Shown here: in pieces, positions 37,921-57,800 of the stretch
Layout: each line of letters begins with the position of its first letter
How positions within the stretch are numbered: position 1 is the first letter of the stretch
Position numbers and translations under genes: made by a program
DNA from: Lamellibrachia satsuma
Lineage: Eukaryota > Annelida > Polychaeta > Sabellida > Siboglinidae
Assembly (NCBI GenBank): GCA_033239005.1
Contig: BSQZ01000030.1
Location: 2,528,501-2,592,500 of the forward strand
Length of the DNA: 64,000 nucleotides
Direction of reading: 5' to 3'
Notes under the pieces: generated by a model
Told to the model about the DNA's origin: nothing
The model's input: the letters and a program-made list of their open reading frames with translations, nothing else
The model's database searches: none

Positions 37921-38239
37921 GGATATTGGTTTTCGGCAGCGCATCACCACCACTGTAAATAATACAGCAAACGATGCGAAGTGAAGTTTAGGAAAGACAT
38001 AATTTTAACGTGTGGTTATAGGCTGGGTTATCGGGACATGGGTGGTATAGTTTGAACCCACATTGTGATTCCACGTTGGACGGAATTGTTGTACGCACGT
38101 TATACGAAAACAAGAAATAAAGCCCCTCAATTAGTTTTGTTGGAGATCGTTTCTATGCCGTATCTATGCCACGACATTTGGGACAGCGTTTATAAATACA
38201 CACACCCAGAGTTGTATGCGTTTAGCTTCTCTTGTATGT
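37921..38239. other. Intergenic spacer
   Basis: Unique sequence between the putative protease promoter and a polypyrimidine tract; nothing else recognised. Confidence 0.4.
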
Positions 38240-38405
38240 CTGCCTGCCTCAGCTTCTCCCCCTCCCCAGATCTCTCTCCATCCCCCCTCTCTCTCCTTCT
38301 CTCTCCCTCTCCCCCTCTCTCCCTCTCTCTCCATCTATGCCTCTTTCTCTCCCCGCTCTTTTTCTCCCCCTCTCTATCCCCTCCCTCCATCCCTTCTCCT
38401 CTCTG
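38240..38405. repeat. Polypyrimidine tract (CTCTCCCT-rich)
   Basis: About 160 bases of almost pure C/T on the plus strand with CTCTCC and CCCTCT periodicity. It is a candidate for triplex (H-DNA) formation and lies between two divergently transcribed genes. Confidence 0.9.
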
Positions 38406-39147
38406 TTCTGTCTGTGGCGAGACTGTGCAAACAACTCCGCTTGGATTTAAGGCAGGTTCCCAAATATCCCGTTAATAATCAAGTCTGACAGGTGTACCGT
38501 GCATTAATCAGCGGTCTATCTGTAATCAATACATGTGCACCTAAGCCGTGTTCGCGTGCACCCCCGGCACTTGCCATTGATTAGTGTTCAGTATCAGTGT
38601 ATAATGATGACCGACCAACGTAAACAATGCAGGCATGGGAATCAAAACACGCGCATCCTCTCTATATCAAACACAATAATTTGCTGCTAGGTGGTTCTGC
38701 CGTTTTTGTGCACCGGGTGATTTTGGGTCTAGAGCTGCCAAATCATAGACGATATGTTTATTCTTTATTCGTGAGAGATCTACGAAAAAATGCTGTGGAG
38801 AAGAGTGCCGAATTGAAACGGTTTACGCAACTTGAAACATAACTTCGTAGTTAGTACATATCATTGTTTGTAAAGTTATATGTGTTTTCTACAATTGTTC
38901 CATAAAGTTGTGTAAACGGTCCACTGATTGGTTCTTGTATTATGTGCCAAGGGCGTTACATACACATAGACGCAAGAGGACGGTTTACGTGACTTGGAAC
39001 ATTTGTAGAAAACACGAACAAGCTCTGACTAAAATGTACGTAATAGCTACGAAGGGTAATTCGATTGTTTGTAGAAAGGGTAATATTGGGAGGAATTTAG
39101 AAAACAAAATAATATGCGATGCGATGACACTATGCGGCAATCTCGTC
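38406..39147. other. Intergenic spacer
   Basis: Unique sequence; the long frame beginning at 38908 runs from here into the 42-bp satellite and is not a gene. Confidence 0.5.
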
Positions 39148-40355
39148 GCTAGTGGTTGTTTGTTGCTAATCCATTCACTAGCTCTCGTCGCTAGTGATTG
39201 TTTGTTGCTAATCCATTCAACAGCTCTCGTCGCTAGTGGTTGTTTGTTGCTAATCCATTCAACAGCTCTCGTCGCTAGTGGTTGTTTGTTGCTGATCCAT
39301 TCAACAGCTCTCGTCGCTAGTGGTTGTTTGTTGCTAATCCATTCAACAGCTCTCGTCGCTAGTGATTGTTTGTTGCTAATCCATTCACTAGCTCTCGTCG
39401 CTAGTGGTTGTTTGTTGCTAATCCATTCACCAGCTCTCGTCGCTAGTGGTTGTTTGTTGCTGATCCATTCACCAGCTCTCGTCGCTAGTGGTTGTTTGTT
39501 GCTGATCCATTCAACAGCTCTCGTCGCTAGTGGTTGTTTGTTGCTGATCCATTCAACAGCTCTCGTCGCTAGTGGTTGTTTGTTGCTAATCCATTCAACA
39601 GCTCTCGTCGCTAGTGGTTGTTTGTTGCTAATCCATTCAACAGCTCTCGTCGCTAGTGGTTGTTTGTTGCTAATCCATTCACCAGCTCTCGTCGCTAGTG
39701 GTTGTTTGTTGCTAATCCATTCAACAGCTCTCGTCGCTAGTGGTTGTTTGTTGCTAATCCATTCAACAGCTCTCGTCGCTAGTGGTTGTTTGTTGCTAAT
39801 CCATTCACCAGCTCTCGTCGCTAGTGGTTGTTTGTTGCTAATCCATTCAACAGCTCTCGTCGCTAGTGGTTGTTTGTTGCTAATCCATTCAACAGCTCTC
39901 GTCGCTAGTGGTTGTTTGTTGCTGATCCATTCACCAGCTCTCGTCGCTAGTGGTTGTTTGTTGCTAATCCATTCAACAGCTCTCGTCGCTAGTGATTGTT
40001 TGTTGCTAATCCATTCACTAGCTCTCGTCGCTAGTGGTTGTTTGTTGCTGATCCATTCACCAGCTCTCGTCGCTAGTGGTTGTTTGTTGCTAATCCATTC
40101 ACCAGCTCTCGTCGCTAGTGGTTGTTTGTTGCTGATCCATTCACCAGCTCTCGTCGCTAGTGGTTGTTTGTTGCTAATCCATCCACCAGGTCTCGTCGCT
40201 AGTGGTTGTTTGTTGCTAATCCATTCACCAGCTCTCGTCGCTAGTGGTTGTTTGTTGCTGATCCATCCACCAGCTCTCGTCGTTAGTGGTTGTTTGTTGC
40301 TGATCCATTCACCAGCTCTCGTCGCTAGTGGTTGTTTGTTGCTGATCCATTCACC
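39148..40355. repeat. 42-bp satellite, about 29 units
   Basis: The unit runs CTCGTCGCTAGTGGTTGTTT then GTTGCTAATCCATTCAACAGCT. Variants: GGTTG/GATTG, CTAATC/CTGATC and AACAG/ACCAG/ACTAG. 42 is divisible by three and the unit lacks stops in two frames, so 460-500 codon frames exist on both strands with a 14-residue period (LVASGCLLLIHSTA on plus). Confidence 0.97.
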
Positions 40356-41100
40356 AGCTTCAACATCCATTGCACGTTCTACTTTCGATGGTGGTGTATC
40401 TGCAGGTGATGACTAACCCACTAATGAGACTGTCAAGACGGTCCATCAACATCGTGAATCATGTTCGTGGATGTTCCCGTATATAGTGTGCGAGTAATTG
40501 AAGCAATATGCGCACTCGGTCAATGAAAAGGTTCACTACAAGGAAAGCAGACATGTGTTCGCAACGTTCTTCAGACATAACAAAAAGCAGCACTACGGTG
40601 GATACCGCAATGAAAGGGAAACAAAACCAAAACATGAAGAACATCGACGATGGCCGATATTCTTAGTAGGAGCTGAAACGTCAGTCTATATCATACTACT
40701 ATTGTCTCGGATCGGTGGGATTGACGAAGCAAACAATCACAATATTCATAGTTGTATAGTTATACTAGGATTACAACCGACAGGGTATTAACATCGACAT
40801 TTAATGGTTAAATGTTTGTTCCTCTGGTGGCTCGCCACGTAATTTAGTCCTACTATGGATGGTATGTGTCATTTACTGTAGATATTTAGGAACATGGTCA
40901 TAGTCCACCGGGTATTGTCTTTCATGGCCAATCTAACCCACGTCTGATTACAATGCTTCTTCCGTAAACACAATGCACTATCAAAGTCCAATGAGCGATA
41001 AGACGGCTGCATTTAGTGCATCTGTTGCTTGTATGCTCGCTGACTGCGTGGCGTGTTGACACGGGGCGAACTACGACGTTGTCACTAAGTGAAGCACCGA
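40356..41100. other. Upstream region of gene A
   Basis: Unique sequence. From about 40958 it resembles 55335 onward, upstream of gene B: ACACAATGC-CTA-CAAAGTCCA and GCGATAAGACG occur in both, in order. This is probably part of the same duplicated block as the genes. Confidence 0.5.
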
Positions 41101-41109
41101 GAGAATAAG

Positions 41110-47027
<5,918 letters not shown>

Positions 47028-47540
47028 TACACTGACCAGCCCTGTCGGAGGCCGTTGTGTCGATGTATATAGCGATAGCTGAGCAACTGCAACGTTTACT
47101 GTTACGCTACGTGTAGCTGTAGTGTTGTGAGCTAAATGCGTGACCATAGCTGAATAGCTTCGGCATTACATTTTTAGTGGTAGTTGCGTAAAGGTGTCAC
47201 GACTACTTCCTGTGGTCGTAGATGAACCTTCTGAAAGCTAGGCGCTCGAGGTCGAAAATGTCTAGGAGGAGTTGCGTAACACATATACGTCAGCTCCATT
47301 ATAGTATGATTGTAGGTATCCATAGATGCGGCTTTAATTAAAAAATACTTGTAGCTGTCTTTTCTCCCCGTGCAATGCGGGGTAACTCAGCAGGTGTAAC
47401 CACAATATTTTATGTTCAGTGTACTGTTTTATAGTTGAAACGTGTACGTGTATTCCACGTTGCCTAATACAGCATGAGTCGTTGTAAGTCTTTGCCATCA
47501 TCGTGAACCTGTGGTAATAAAGTTGACACATGTAATTATC
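47028..47540 (+). other. 3' UTR of gene A
   Basis: Stop at 47025-47027, AATAAA at 47516-47521. The first bases after the stop share short matches with those after gene B's stop (for example GAG-CCGTTGTGT), consistent with duplication including the 3' UTR. Confidence 0.6.
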
Positions 47541-47705
47541 ACCTCTACTGGGTCCACCTCTACAAACGTAGACTTGAAAGTTGCTCCAGATGCCGCACTA
47601 CCCGAGTAGATACATCGTTAGGAAATCACTCCATTCGGCAAATGTACCTTGCTTAAATTTTTTTAATCACAAATGCACGGGATACCTAATGTTGTTGGTT
47701 AACAC

Positions 47706-47755
<50 letters not shown>

Positions 47756-48098
47756 CAATCGCTGGAGGATACTCCGTACCTAATTGTCTTGTTAATCACT
47801 AGCAAGCATAGCGGCAGACGTAACTAAACACTCAATAACTTGATTTGAGATTTGCATCAAATACACGTTTGCAATCATACACATAAATGTTTTAAGAATA
47901 AAAAAGTATATTTTACGCAGCTCGGCGTCAAGTCTTATGGACCGCTCAACGCACTTCACACATCACCCCTGGCATAACTCCGAATTCCTGTTTCCAACTT
48001 AACTTGAAGCATTCGGCCACGCTGCCATTACTATTCGTTGCCATATTTCAACCACGATCTACAGTCGATTACGCACGTACAAACAGTTGATATAATGC

Positions 48099-48139
<41 letters not shown>

Positions 48140-48158
48140 AAAGCAGTTGATATAACAC

Positions 48159-48206
<48 letters not shown>
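47541..48206. other. Spacer with (AT)n tracts
   Basis: (AT)n at 47710-47752, 48103-48136 and 48165-48206. The last two follow near-identical lead-ins (CAGTTGATATAA followed by CAATATTATAT), a small duplication. No genes seen. Confidence 0.8.
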
Positions 48207-48228
<22 letters not shown>

Positions 48229-50454
48229 TTTTTTCTATAGCGCTAATTCCCGCATGGCGGATCGATGCGCTGTACAAATGTATATTAATAAATATAAATA
48301 GATAAAATGTACCTTATTAAAAATATATATATATGAACACTGGTTTTAAGACGTACAATACTAAAAGAGGAATGTAAATTATATAAATAAAATTAAACTT
48401 TGGTTTTAAGACTTACAATGCTTTGTATGTAAATTATATAAATTAATTTTAAACAAATTAAACACTGGTTTAAAGACGTACATTAATATGGAAATTATGT
48501 AAACTAATATGAAAATAAATAAATAAATACTGTACAAAAATGTGTATGCAAATTATATAAACTAAACTAAACTAATACTGTACTTAAAAATTTTTTATGT
48601 AAACTATATAAATTAATATAAAAATCTAAGCACTAATTAAAATGTATATAACATTAAAAAAAATTATAAAGCAATGTCCATCATTTCAAAACAATTTAAA
48701 TTAATTAAAATGTCCAATAAAAAGATATGTCTTTAAACACTTTCTAAACACAGAAAGTGTCCCCGATGCACGAATGGTCACAGGTAATTTATTCCATAGT
48801 CGTGGTGCTGCTGCGCCAAATGCCGAATCGCCAATACACTTATTTGTTATGCCTTGGTGCAGTGTTGGCGCATAGTTCTGGCGTAGGCGTCCGTCACGTT
48901 TTCGTGGTTGAACAAGTTCTGCAAGATAAGACGGCGCCAAACCATTGATGCATTTATAAGTCATTACCAACATCTTGAAGGCGATTCGGCTCTCAACCGG
49001 CAGCCAATGCAGCTCCTTCAACGCTGGTGTGATGTGGTCGTGTTTACTGGTGCGTGTTATTAGCCTGGCTGCATTGTTCTGGACACGCTGCAACCGGGCT
49101 GTCTGTGATAACGGTATGTTATGCAAGAGGGAGTTACAGTAGTCCAGGCGAGAGGTGACGAGTGCATTGACAGCGCTTTTCGCGGCTTCAGTTGTTAAAT
49201 AGTGCCGTATTGACGACAGTCTGTACAGATGGTAGTTACATGCGGCACACACAGCAGTCACATGATCTGTCATCGTCAGATGTTGATCCATGTGAACTCC
49301 CAAACTCCTTATGCGATCTGATGGTGAAACCGTATCATCTCCGATTCTCAAGGAGCAGCCTCCGTACATCCTGAGATGATGTTTTGATGTAAAGATCATC
49401 ATCTTTGTTTTTTCGTCGTTTAGTTTCAGCATGCGCAGCGCCATCCATCGTCTAGCTTCCCCAATACAGTTTTCGAGTCGCCTCGCAGTTATCACTTGGT
49501 CGCCCGATGTAGCGGGATTGTACGACGCATATAGTTGAATGTCGTCGGCATACTTATGGTATTTTATGCCATGTCTTTTGAATATCCGCTGCAATGGGGT
49601 GGTGTATAGAGTGAACATAACTGGCCCAAGGACCGAGCCCTGTGGCACACCACTCTGTAGCGGAATAGTCGCGGATGTTTTTGAGTCTATCTTGACACAG
49701 TGGGTGCGGTCTTCCAAGTACATCCGGAACCATGATAACGCTATTCCACAAACACCGTATTCGTCGTGCAGTAGTGTCAGCAAATGTTCATGGTCAATCG
49801 TGTCAAATGCACTTGATAAGTCCAGCATGACAAACAGCATTGCACGATTCTTGTCGAGTACACTAGCAATGTCATGCTGAACACGCAGTAGAGCTGTTTC
49901 TGTACTGTGAAGCATCGTATATGCCGATTGGTATTCTTCGTGCAGCCCATTCAATGTCAGATGGTCAAGCAAACGACGAACTGCCACTTTCTCCAAGACT
50001 TTGCCGACGAATGCTATATTTGACACTGGTCTGTAGTTCTTTAACATGTCTTTGTCGAGAGTGTCGGATTTCAGAAGTGGTTTTACTATTGCTGTTCTCA
50101 ACGTGATCGGAAAGAGTCCTTGCTTAAAGCTGTTATTCACTATTGCCACCAGATAAGGAATGTGCACACCAACTGTTTTCGTCAACAGATCAGTGGGGCA
50201 AGAGTCCAGGCTGCATGTCTTTGATGGGCATAGGCTGATGCTGTTCTTCATTTCCTCTTCACTAGTAGGTAGCAGTCGATTGAGTTCGTTCGACAAAGGT
50301 TGACTTTGGCTGCCAGAGTCGATAGCACAACAAGAATACTCTTCATCATTGGTAAGCTTTGTGTGTATCTGCATTCTAATTCTTTGTGTTTTCTCTGCAA
50401 AGTAGGTTGCGAAGTCATTGCACAGTGTTTCAGTGTTACTGGATTGTGGAAGAA
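48207..50454 (-). mobile_element. L2-like LINE, 5'-truncated, with intact RT frame
   Basis: An open minus-strand frame ends at 48701 and begins before 50374; it extends in frame to about 50455 ([15 protein letters not shown]), where (AT)n marks the 5' break. RT motifs in order: [48 protein letters not shown], then [17 protein letters not shown], and the closing [14 protein letters not shown]. The roughly 580 open codons include the whole RT but no endonuclease. The 3' UTR (48700 down to 48230) is AT-rich and ends AGCGCTATAG, then a (TTA)n tail at 48207-48230, as in L2/CR1 elements. No stops or shifts, so the insertion is young. Mobility now would need an endonuclease supplied by another copy. 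Confidence 0.93.
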
Positions 50455-50645
50455 TATATATATATATATATATATATAGTTCTCTTGTGGGGTTATCGGC
50501 ACTGTTAATGGGGGAATCGGCACTGTTAATTGTAAAAAGTCACAGTTGTTTGTAACAGAAGCCACCAAAATCACTGGCTTCTGTAAGCGTGAGTGCCATT
50601 CAACCACAAGCCCAAGGAAGACAGGTTTGCGCACTCACCTCGTTC
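50455..50645. other. LINE 5' junction
   Basis: (AT)n at 50455-50477, then unique sequence with a small repeat (ATCGGCACTGTTAAT twice, about 50502-50531). Confidence 0.6.
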
Positions 50646-50802
50646 CACCCGATACACCATGGAGATTCACCCGATACACCATGGAGATTCACCCGATACA
50701 CCATGGAGATTCACCCGATACACCATGGAGATTCACCCGATACACCATGGAGATTTACCCGATACACCATGGAGATTCACCTGATACACCATGGAGATCG
50801 AC
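50646..50802. repeat. 22-bp tandem repeat, about 7 units
   Basis: Unit ACCCGATACACCATGGAGATTC without the final two bases in some copies; nearly perfect. Confidence 0.95.
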
Positions 50803-50952
50803 CAACTCTACTGAATAGTATGCTAAGTCATCATCGTGTAGTTCAAAAAGCCGCTGAATCTTCCCGTAAGATGACACTCCTACCAACCGCAGACCGCCTC
50901 TGGCTTGAACACCGGAAATAATCACAGCTGGAGACAGAGAGCATCTCAAGAA

Positions 50953-51170
50953 GAAAGTCAACGTCTTGGTGCCTGGTGTCAGCACCCACACACAGAATGG
51001 AGAGGGATAGCGGCCAAGTAAAGAAGAAAGTCAACGTCTTGGTGCCTGGTGTCAGCACCCACACACAGAATGGAGAGGGATAGCGGCCAAGTAAAGAAGA
51101 AAGTCAACGTCTTGGTGCCTGGTGTCAGCACCCACACACAGAATGGAGAGGGACAGCGGCTAAGTAGAGA
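50953..51170. repeat. 73-bp tandem repeat, 3 units
   Basis: The unit starts AAGAAGAAAGTCAACGTCTT and ends GGGATAGCGGCCAAGTA. Nearly identical copies. Confidence 0.93.
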
Positions 51171-51640
51171 AGACACCCACATAAAAAACAGGATGTTTAC
51201 TGATGGGACCAAAGAGGTATTTTCAGTGACAAAAGCAAAAACTTTCTACAGACAAATATTCAAATTAACCGTTTCGTTGACCTGCAGTCATGTTGCTTTG
51301 AAAGAGTTGACTGATGGGGATAGGATCCAAAATTACACTTCAAATGATTAAACAGGGACAATAAAATGGTAATTTAATTTCTGGGGCCAGGTACATATGT
51401 GTTCTTGCTAAGTCGTGTTGAATCTTGCTACGGGTTAGGCAGAATACAGGTGAATCCAGGATGTGAAACGGGTGGTTTTGTTAAGCAAATAAGGACAAAC
51501 AGCGCACATATTGTTTGCCACACACGAAAACATCTGAATGCTGCCAAAATGTTTATTTATTCAGAATGTACTCATTGTGATCAGTGCCTCCGACTGCAGC
51601 GCACGAGCTGGTCTACACACAGACAACAGACAACAGCTTA
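51171..51640. other. Gene-free spacer
   Basis: Unique sequence; short frames without recognised motifs. Confidence 0.4.
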
Positions 51641-51865
51641 ATACTACTTTTAAAAATAGTAAATGGCTATGAGGATATTGATGGAAATATATTCGTCAAG
51701 CAAACATAAAAGCAACAGAATCGGAGGGCATGAAGCAGCATTAGTTTAGAAATAGTGTAGGTTAAATGTGAGAATGTTCTCATTTTCACAGACGACGGTC
51801 AATGAACATAGAAGAACAATTTGTTCGACTCTCGATAACCCAATGGCTTCCTTGTCCACTTGTCA
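51641..51865 (+). mobile_element. CR1-like LINE 3' fragment leading into the 43-bp array
   Basis: Degenerate copy of the ORF2 end (AATGGCTATGAGGATATTGA ... GGAGGGCATGA ... TTTTCACAGACGACGG) and 3' UTR start (GACTCTCGATAACCCAATGG). It passes without a gap into the satellite. Confidence 0.85.
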
Positions 51866-52650
51866 TCTGGAGCTTGTAGCCTTGGATGACTTCCTTGTCC
51901 ACTTGCCATCTGGAGCTTGTAGCCTTGGATGACTTCCTTGTCCACTTGCCATCTGGAGCTTGTAGCCTTGGATGACTTCCTTGTCCACTTGCCATCTGGA
52001 GCTTGTAGCCTTGGATGACTTCCTTGTCCACTTGCCATCTGGAGCTTGTAGCCTTGGATGACTTCCTTGTCCACTTCCCATCTGGAGCTTGTAGCCTTGG
52101 ATGACTTCCTTGTCCACTTGTCATCTGGAGCTTGTAGCCTTGGATGACTTCCTTGTCCACTTGCCATCTGGAGCTTGTGGTTTTGGATGACTTCCTTGTC
52201 CACTTGCCATCTGGAGCTTGTGGCCTTGGACGACTTCCTTGTCCACTTGCCATCTGGAGCTTGTGGCCTTGGACGACTTCCTTGTCCACTTGCCATCTGG
52301 AGCTTGTGGCCTTGGACGACTTCCTTGTCCACTTGTCATCTGGAGCTTGTGGCCTTGGACGACTTCCTTGTCCACTTGCCATCTGGAGCTTGTGGCCTTG
52401 GACGACTTCCTTGTCCACTTGTCATCTGGAGCTTGTAGCCTTGGACGACTTCCTTTTCCACTTGCCATCTGGAGCTTGTGGCCTTGGATGATTTCCTTGT
52501 CCACTTGCCATCTGGAGCTTGTAGCCTTGGATGACTTCCTTGTCCACTTACCATCTGGAGCTTGTAGCCTTGGATGACTTCCTTGTCCACTTGCCATCTG
52601 GAGCTTGTAGCCTTGGATGACTTCCTTGACCACTTGCCATCTGGAGCATG
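51866..52650. repeat. 43-bp satellite, about 18 units, derived from a LINE 3' UTR
   Basis: The unit runs ACTTCCTTGTCCACTTGCCA then TCTGGAGCTTGTAGCCTTGGATG. The first 26 bases equal the 3' UTR of the CR1-like family at 55015-55045. Left units have TAGCCTTGGATG and central ones TGGCCTTGGACG, so two sub-families amplified separately. Confidence 0.95.
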
Positions 52651-52796
52651 CCACCGGATATTAAAGACGACGCGTCGACGCACAGGACGCAAGTGCATCT
52701 TTATCATCGCGTGTGTTGTGTGGTCACAACGACTAGTTTTCGTGTTTATTCGGGCGCACATGTTTTGTAGACATCAATCTTGATGGTGAGGGATGA
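52651..52796. other. Spacer between the 43-bp array and a LINE remnant
   Basis: Unique sequence; nothing recognised. Confidence 0.4.
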
Positions 52797-53640
52797 TGTC
52801 AATCAAACACAACAGGAAGTTACAATAGTCCAGTCGCGATGTGGTGGTGCCATATATTAGTGTTTTTGTAGCGTTGATAAAACTTGCACTTCACCAACTC
52901 TGCACACCGAATCGACTCGCTGCACTATCGCTGGTCATAGTGCATTCCCAGAGTACGAAAAGACGTTGTCTGCTGCATATCACGTTCGCCGACTGAAACA
53001 GCTATGTTTGGCAACGATTTCCGTCCGTATTTTCAGGTGAGTACGTTTTATAATCTTTCCATCTTATAATCTATTAATGTTAGCATGTTCTTCGTAAGCC
53101 AAGTGCGAACATTCCTGATGCTTTTCTTCAAAAGCGCAATTGTTGCTAATCGCTCTTCAAGGTAATTGAGCGAGACATATAACTTGGTGACGTCAACATA
53201 GAAATGCACATCCAGTTGATTATGTCGGATGACAACCTCAATTATAGAGCGAGTACAGTTTCGGGCGAAGCACTGATTTTTGTGGAACGCCATATGCGAG
53301 TAGGCCGTCAGACAAGGCAGCGTCACCAATGATGACTTGTTGATTTCGCTATCGCACATTAGACCAAATCCATTTTAGAGCATCTCCGGAAATGCCAAGT
53401 TAGTGTTCAATACGTTCGACAAGGATAGGTTGCTTGGAGAATGTCGCTTTTGATCTTGATGAGTGGCATTTCAGTTGATCGAATATTGTTCCCTGTAGGC
53501 ATACTGTTTTCTCGCAGATATCAACAACCTGATCGATTAATTTTGAGATGAACGATCGGTTCGACACTGGTTGGTAATTGTTCAGTATGTTTGGATCAAG
53601 ATGTGCTTTTTTCAGGCGCGATCTCTGTGAATCTGTTCGT
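52797..53640 (-). mobile_element. Decayed L2-like LINE fragment
   Basis: Minus-strand pieces in order: L-K-K-A-H-L-D-P-N-I-L-N-N-Y-Q-P-V-S-N (near 53590), then V-D-V-T-K-L-Y-V-S-L (53190) where active copies have Y-A-D-D-T-Q-L-Y, I-R-N-V-R-T-W-L-T-K-N-M-L (53090), and a tail near 52820 that parallels S-R-L-D-Y-C-N. The central RT is deleted and the catalytic D-D is lost. Related to, but much older than, the element at 48.2-50.4 kb. Confidence 0.8.
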
Positions 53641-53684
53641 TCCGTGTAAGTAATGCAATGTATTGAAACAGTAAACAATATATA

Positions 53685-55100
53685 TATACCATTATTTAAA
53701 AAGGGTTCGAGAAATAAGTCAGAGAATTACAGACCAGTGAGTTTAACGGCAGTGATTTGTAAATTATTAGAAAGGTTAATTAAATACCATATGGTGAACT
53801 TCCTCTTTAAGCATAAGTGATTAAATTCATATCAACATGGATTCCTTAAAGCGAGGTCATTCTTAACAAATATGTTATGTTTTTTGGAAGAAATCACTAA
53901 GTGGATAGACGTGGGATCGCTAGTAGATATTATCTACTTAGATTTTCAGAAAGCTTTTGACAAAGTTCCACATCAAAGATTACTACTTAAATTAAAAGCC
54001 CATGGTATCGGGGATAGCATAACTGACTGGATAGAACATCGGCTGACTGACAGAAGGCAAGGAGTTGTAGTAGATGGAGAAGTTTCAAATTGGAAATCGG
54101 TTTTGAGTGGGGTACCTCAAGGATCAGTATTAGGACCTATATTATTCTTAATATATATCAATGACAACGACAGTATAACAAGTAACGTACTGAAATTTGC
54201 GGATGACACAAAACTGTTTAGAAAGGTTAATACTGATGGTGATAAACAACATTTACAAAACGATCTGGACAGATTAGTGAAATGGTTTGAGAAATGGCAG
54301 ATGTTGTGAAATTTTGGGATATGTAAATGCCTACATACAAGTCATGGGAACGTGGATGTACACTATAAAATGGGAGATACTGTTCTGGGTACTACTTTAA
54401 AAGAAAAGAACTTAAGCGTTGCAATAAGCGCTGATATGAAAGTTTCAGAGCAGTGTGGTATTGCAACTTCAAAGGGTAATCAACTTATTGGATTGATTAG
54501 AAGAAACATAACATACAAGGGAAAAAAGTTAATTATACCTCTTTATAAAGCAATTGTTAGACCTCATTTATAATACTGTATACAAGCATGGATACCATAT
54601 CGTAAGAAGGATATAGATACGCTTGAACGCATACAAAGGAGAGCAACTAAAATGACCCCAGAACTGAGAGACCTTAGTTATGAAGAACGCCTGAAAGAAT
54701 GTGGTTTAACAACTCTAGAGACAAGGAGGTTAAGAGGAGATCAGATTGAAGTTTTTAAGATATTGAATGGGTATGAAAATATTGATAGAAATATGTTTTT
54801 CTCACTCAAGAAGGATAGCAGAACTAGAGGACATGAGGTAAAATTAGTAAAGGATCAATGTAGATTGGACATCAGGAAGCACTCGTTCTCATAGAGGACA
54901 ATAAATGAATGAAACAGTAAGCTAGCAGCATGAATATGTTTAAAAACAAGGTTGACACATATCTCAGAAGGGCGGGTTATAAGTAGATGAACATTGTTGG
55001 ACTCTCGATAAGCCAATGGCTTCCTTGTCCACTTGCCATCTGGGCCTTTGGCTTGGATGGCAAATCTTGTTAAATCTTGTTAAATAGACAATATCGAGCT
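53685..55100 (+). mobile_element. CR1-like LINE, 5'-truncated, with internal stops
   Basis: Plus-strand RT starting near KSENYRPVSLT (53715), then Y-L-D-F-Q-K-A-F-D-K-V-P-H (53935), [20 protein letters not shown] (54105-54165), K-F-A-D-D-T-K-L-F (54195), and C-terminal R-D-L-S-Y-E-E-R-L-K-E-C-G-L-T-T-L (54670). Stops at about 53818, 54307 and 54571 and near 54892 show it is inactive. The 3' end carries TTGTTAAA repeats and no poly-A. It is the longest copy of the family that also seeded fragments at 6.3, 35.4, 42.9, 43.7, 44.3 and 51.6 kb, and closest in style to vertebrate CR1. Confidence 0.9.
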
Positions 55101-57565
<2,465 letters not shown>

Positions 57566-57800
57566 CTGGTACTTATGTCGCTTATGTCGCATCTGTCACA
57601 ATGTGACAGACGCGACATTTTGAGGGACGGAATTGATAAATCCTTTGCTACTTCATAACACCAACTCACTGATTAATGATTTTGTATCTGTGAATTACAA
57701 ATGGTTCAAGCTGTGTATAGCATATTTTTTTCATATTTTCTCCCTCTTACTTTCTGAGAAAATAGGGTATGACAGACGCGACTTAAGGGGACGGAATTTT
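57566..57800. repeat. Inverted and direct repeats of a GACAGACGCGAC motif
   Basis: ATGTCGCATCTGTCACA faces TGTGACAGACGCGACAT at about 57583-57618, a near-perfect 35-bp palindrome. The string GACAGACGCGAC followed by GGGACGGAATT occurs at 57605-57632 and again at 57772-57799. It may be the end of a small DNA transposon, about 0.8-1 kb before gene B. Confidence 0.6.

Noticed and set aside
38908..40416. 502-codon plus-strand frame
   Set aside because: Composed almost wholly of the 42-bp satellite with a chance 5' extension; an equally long frame exists on the other strand.
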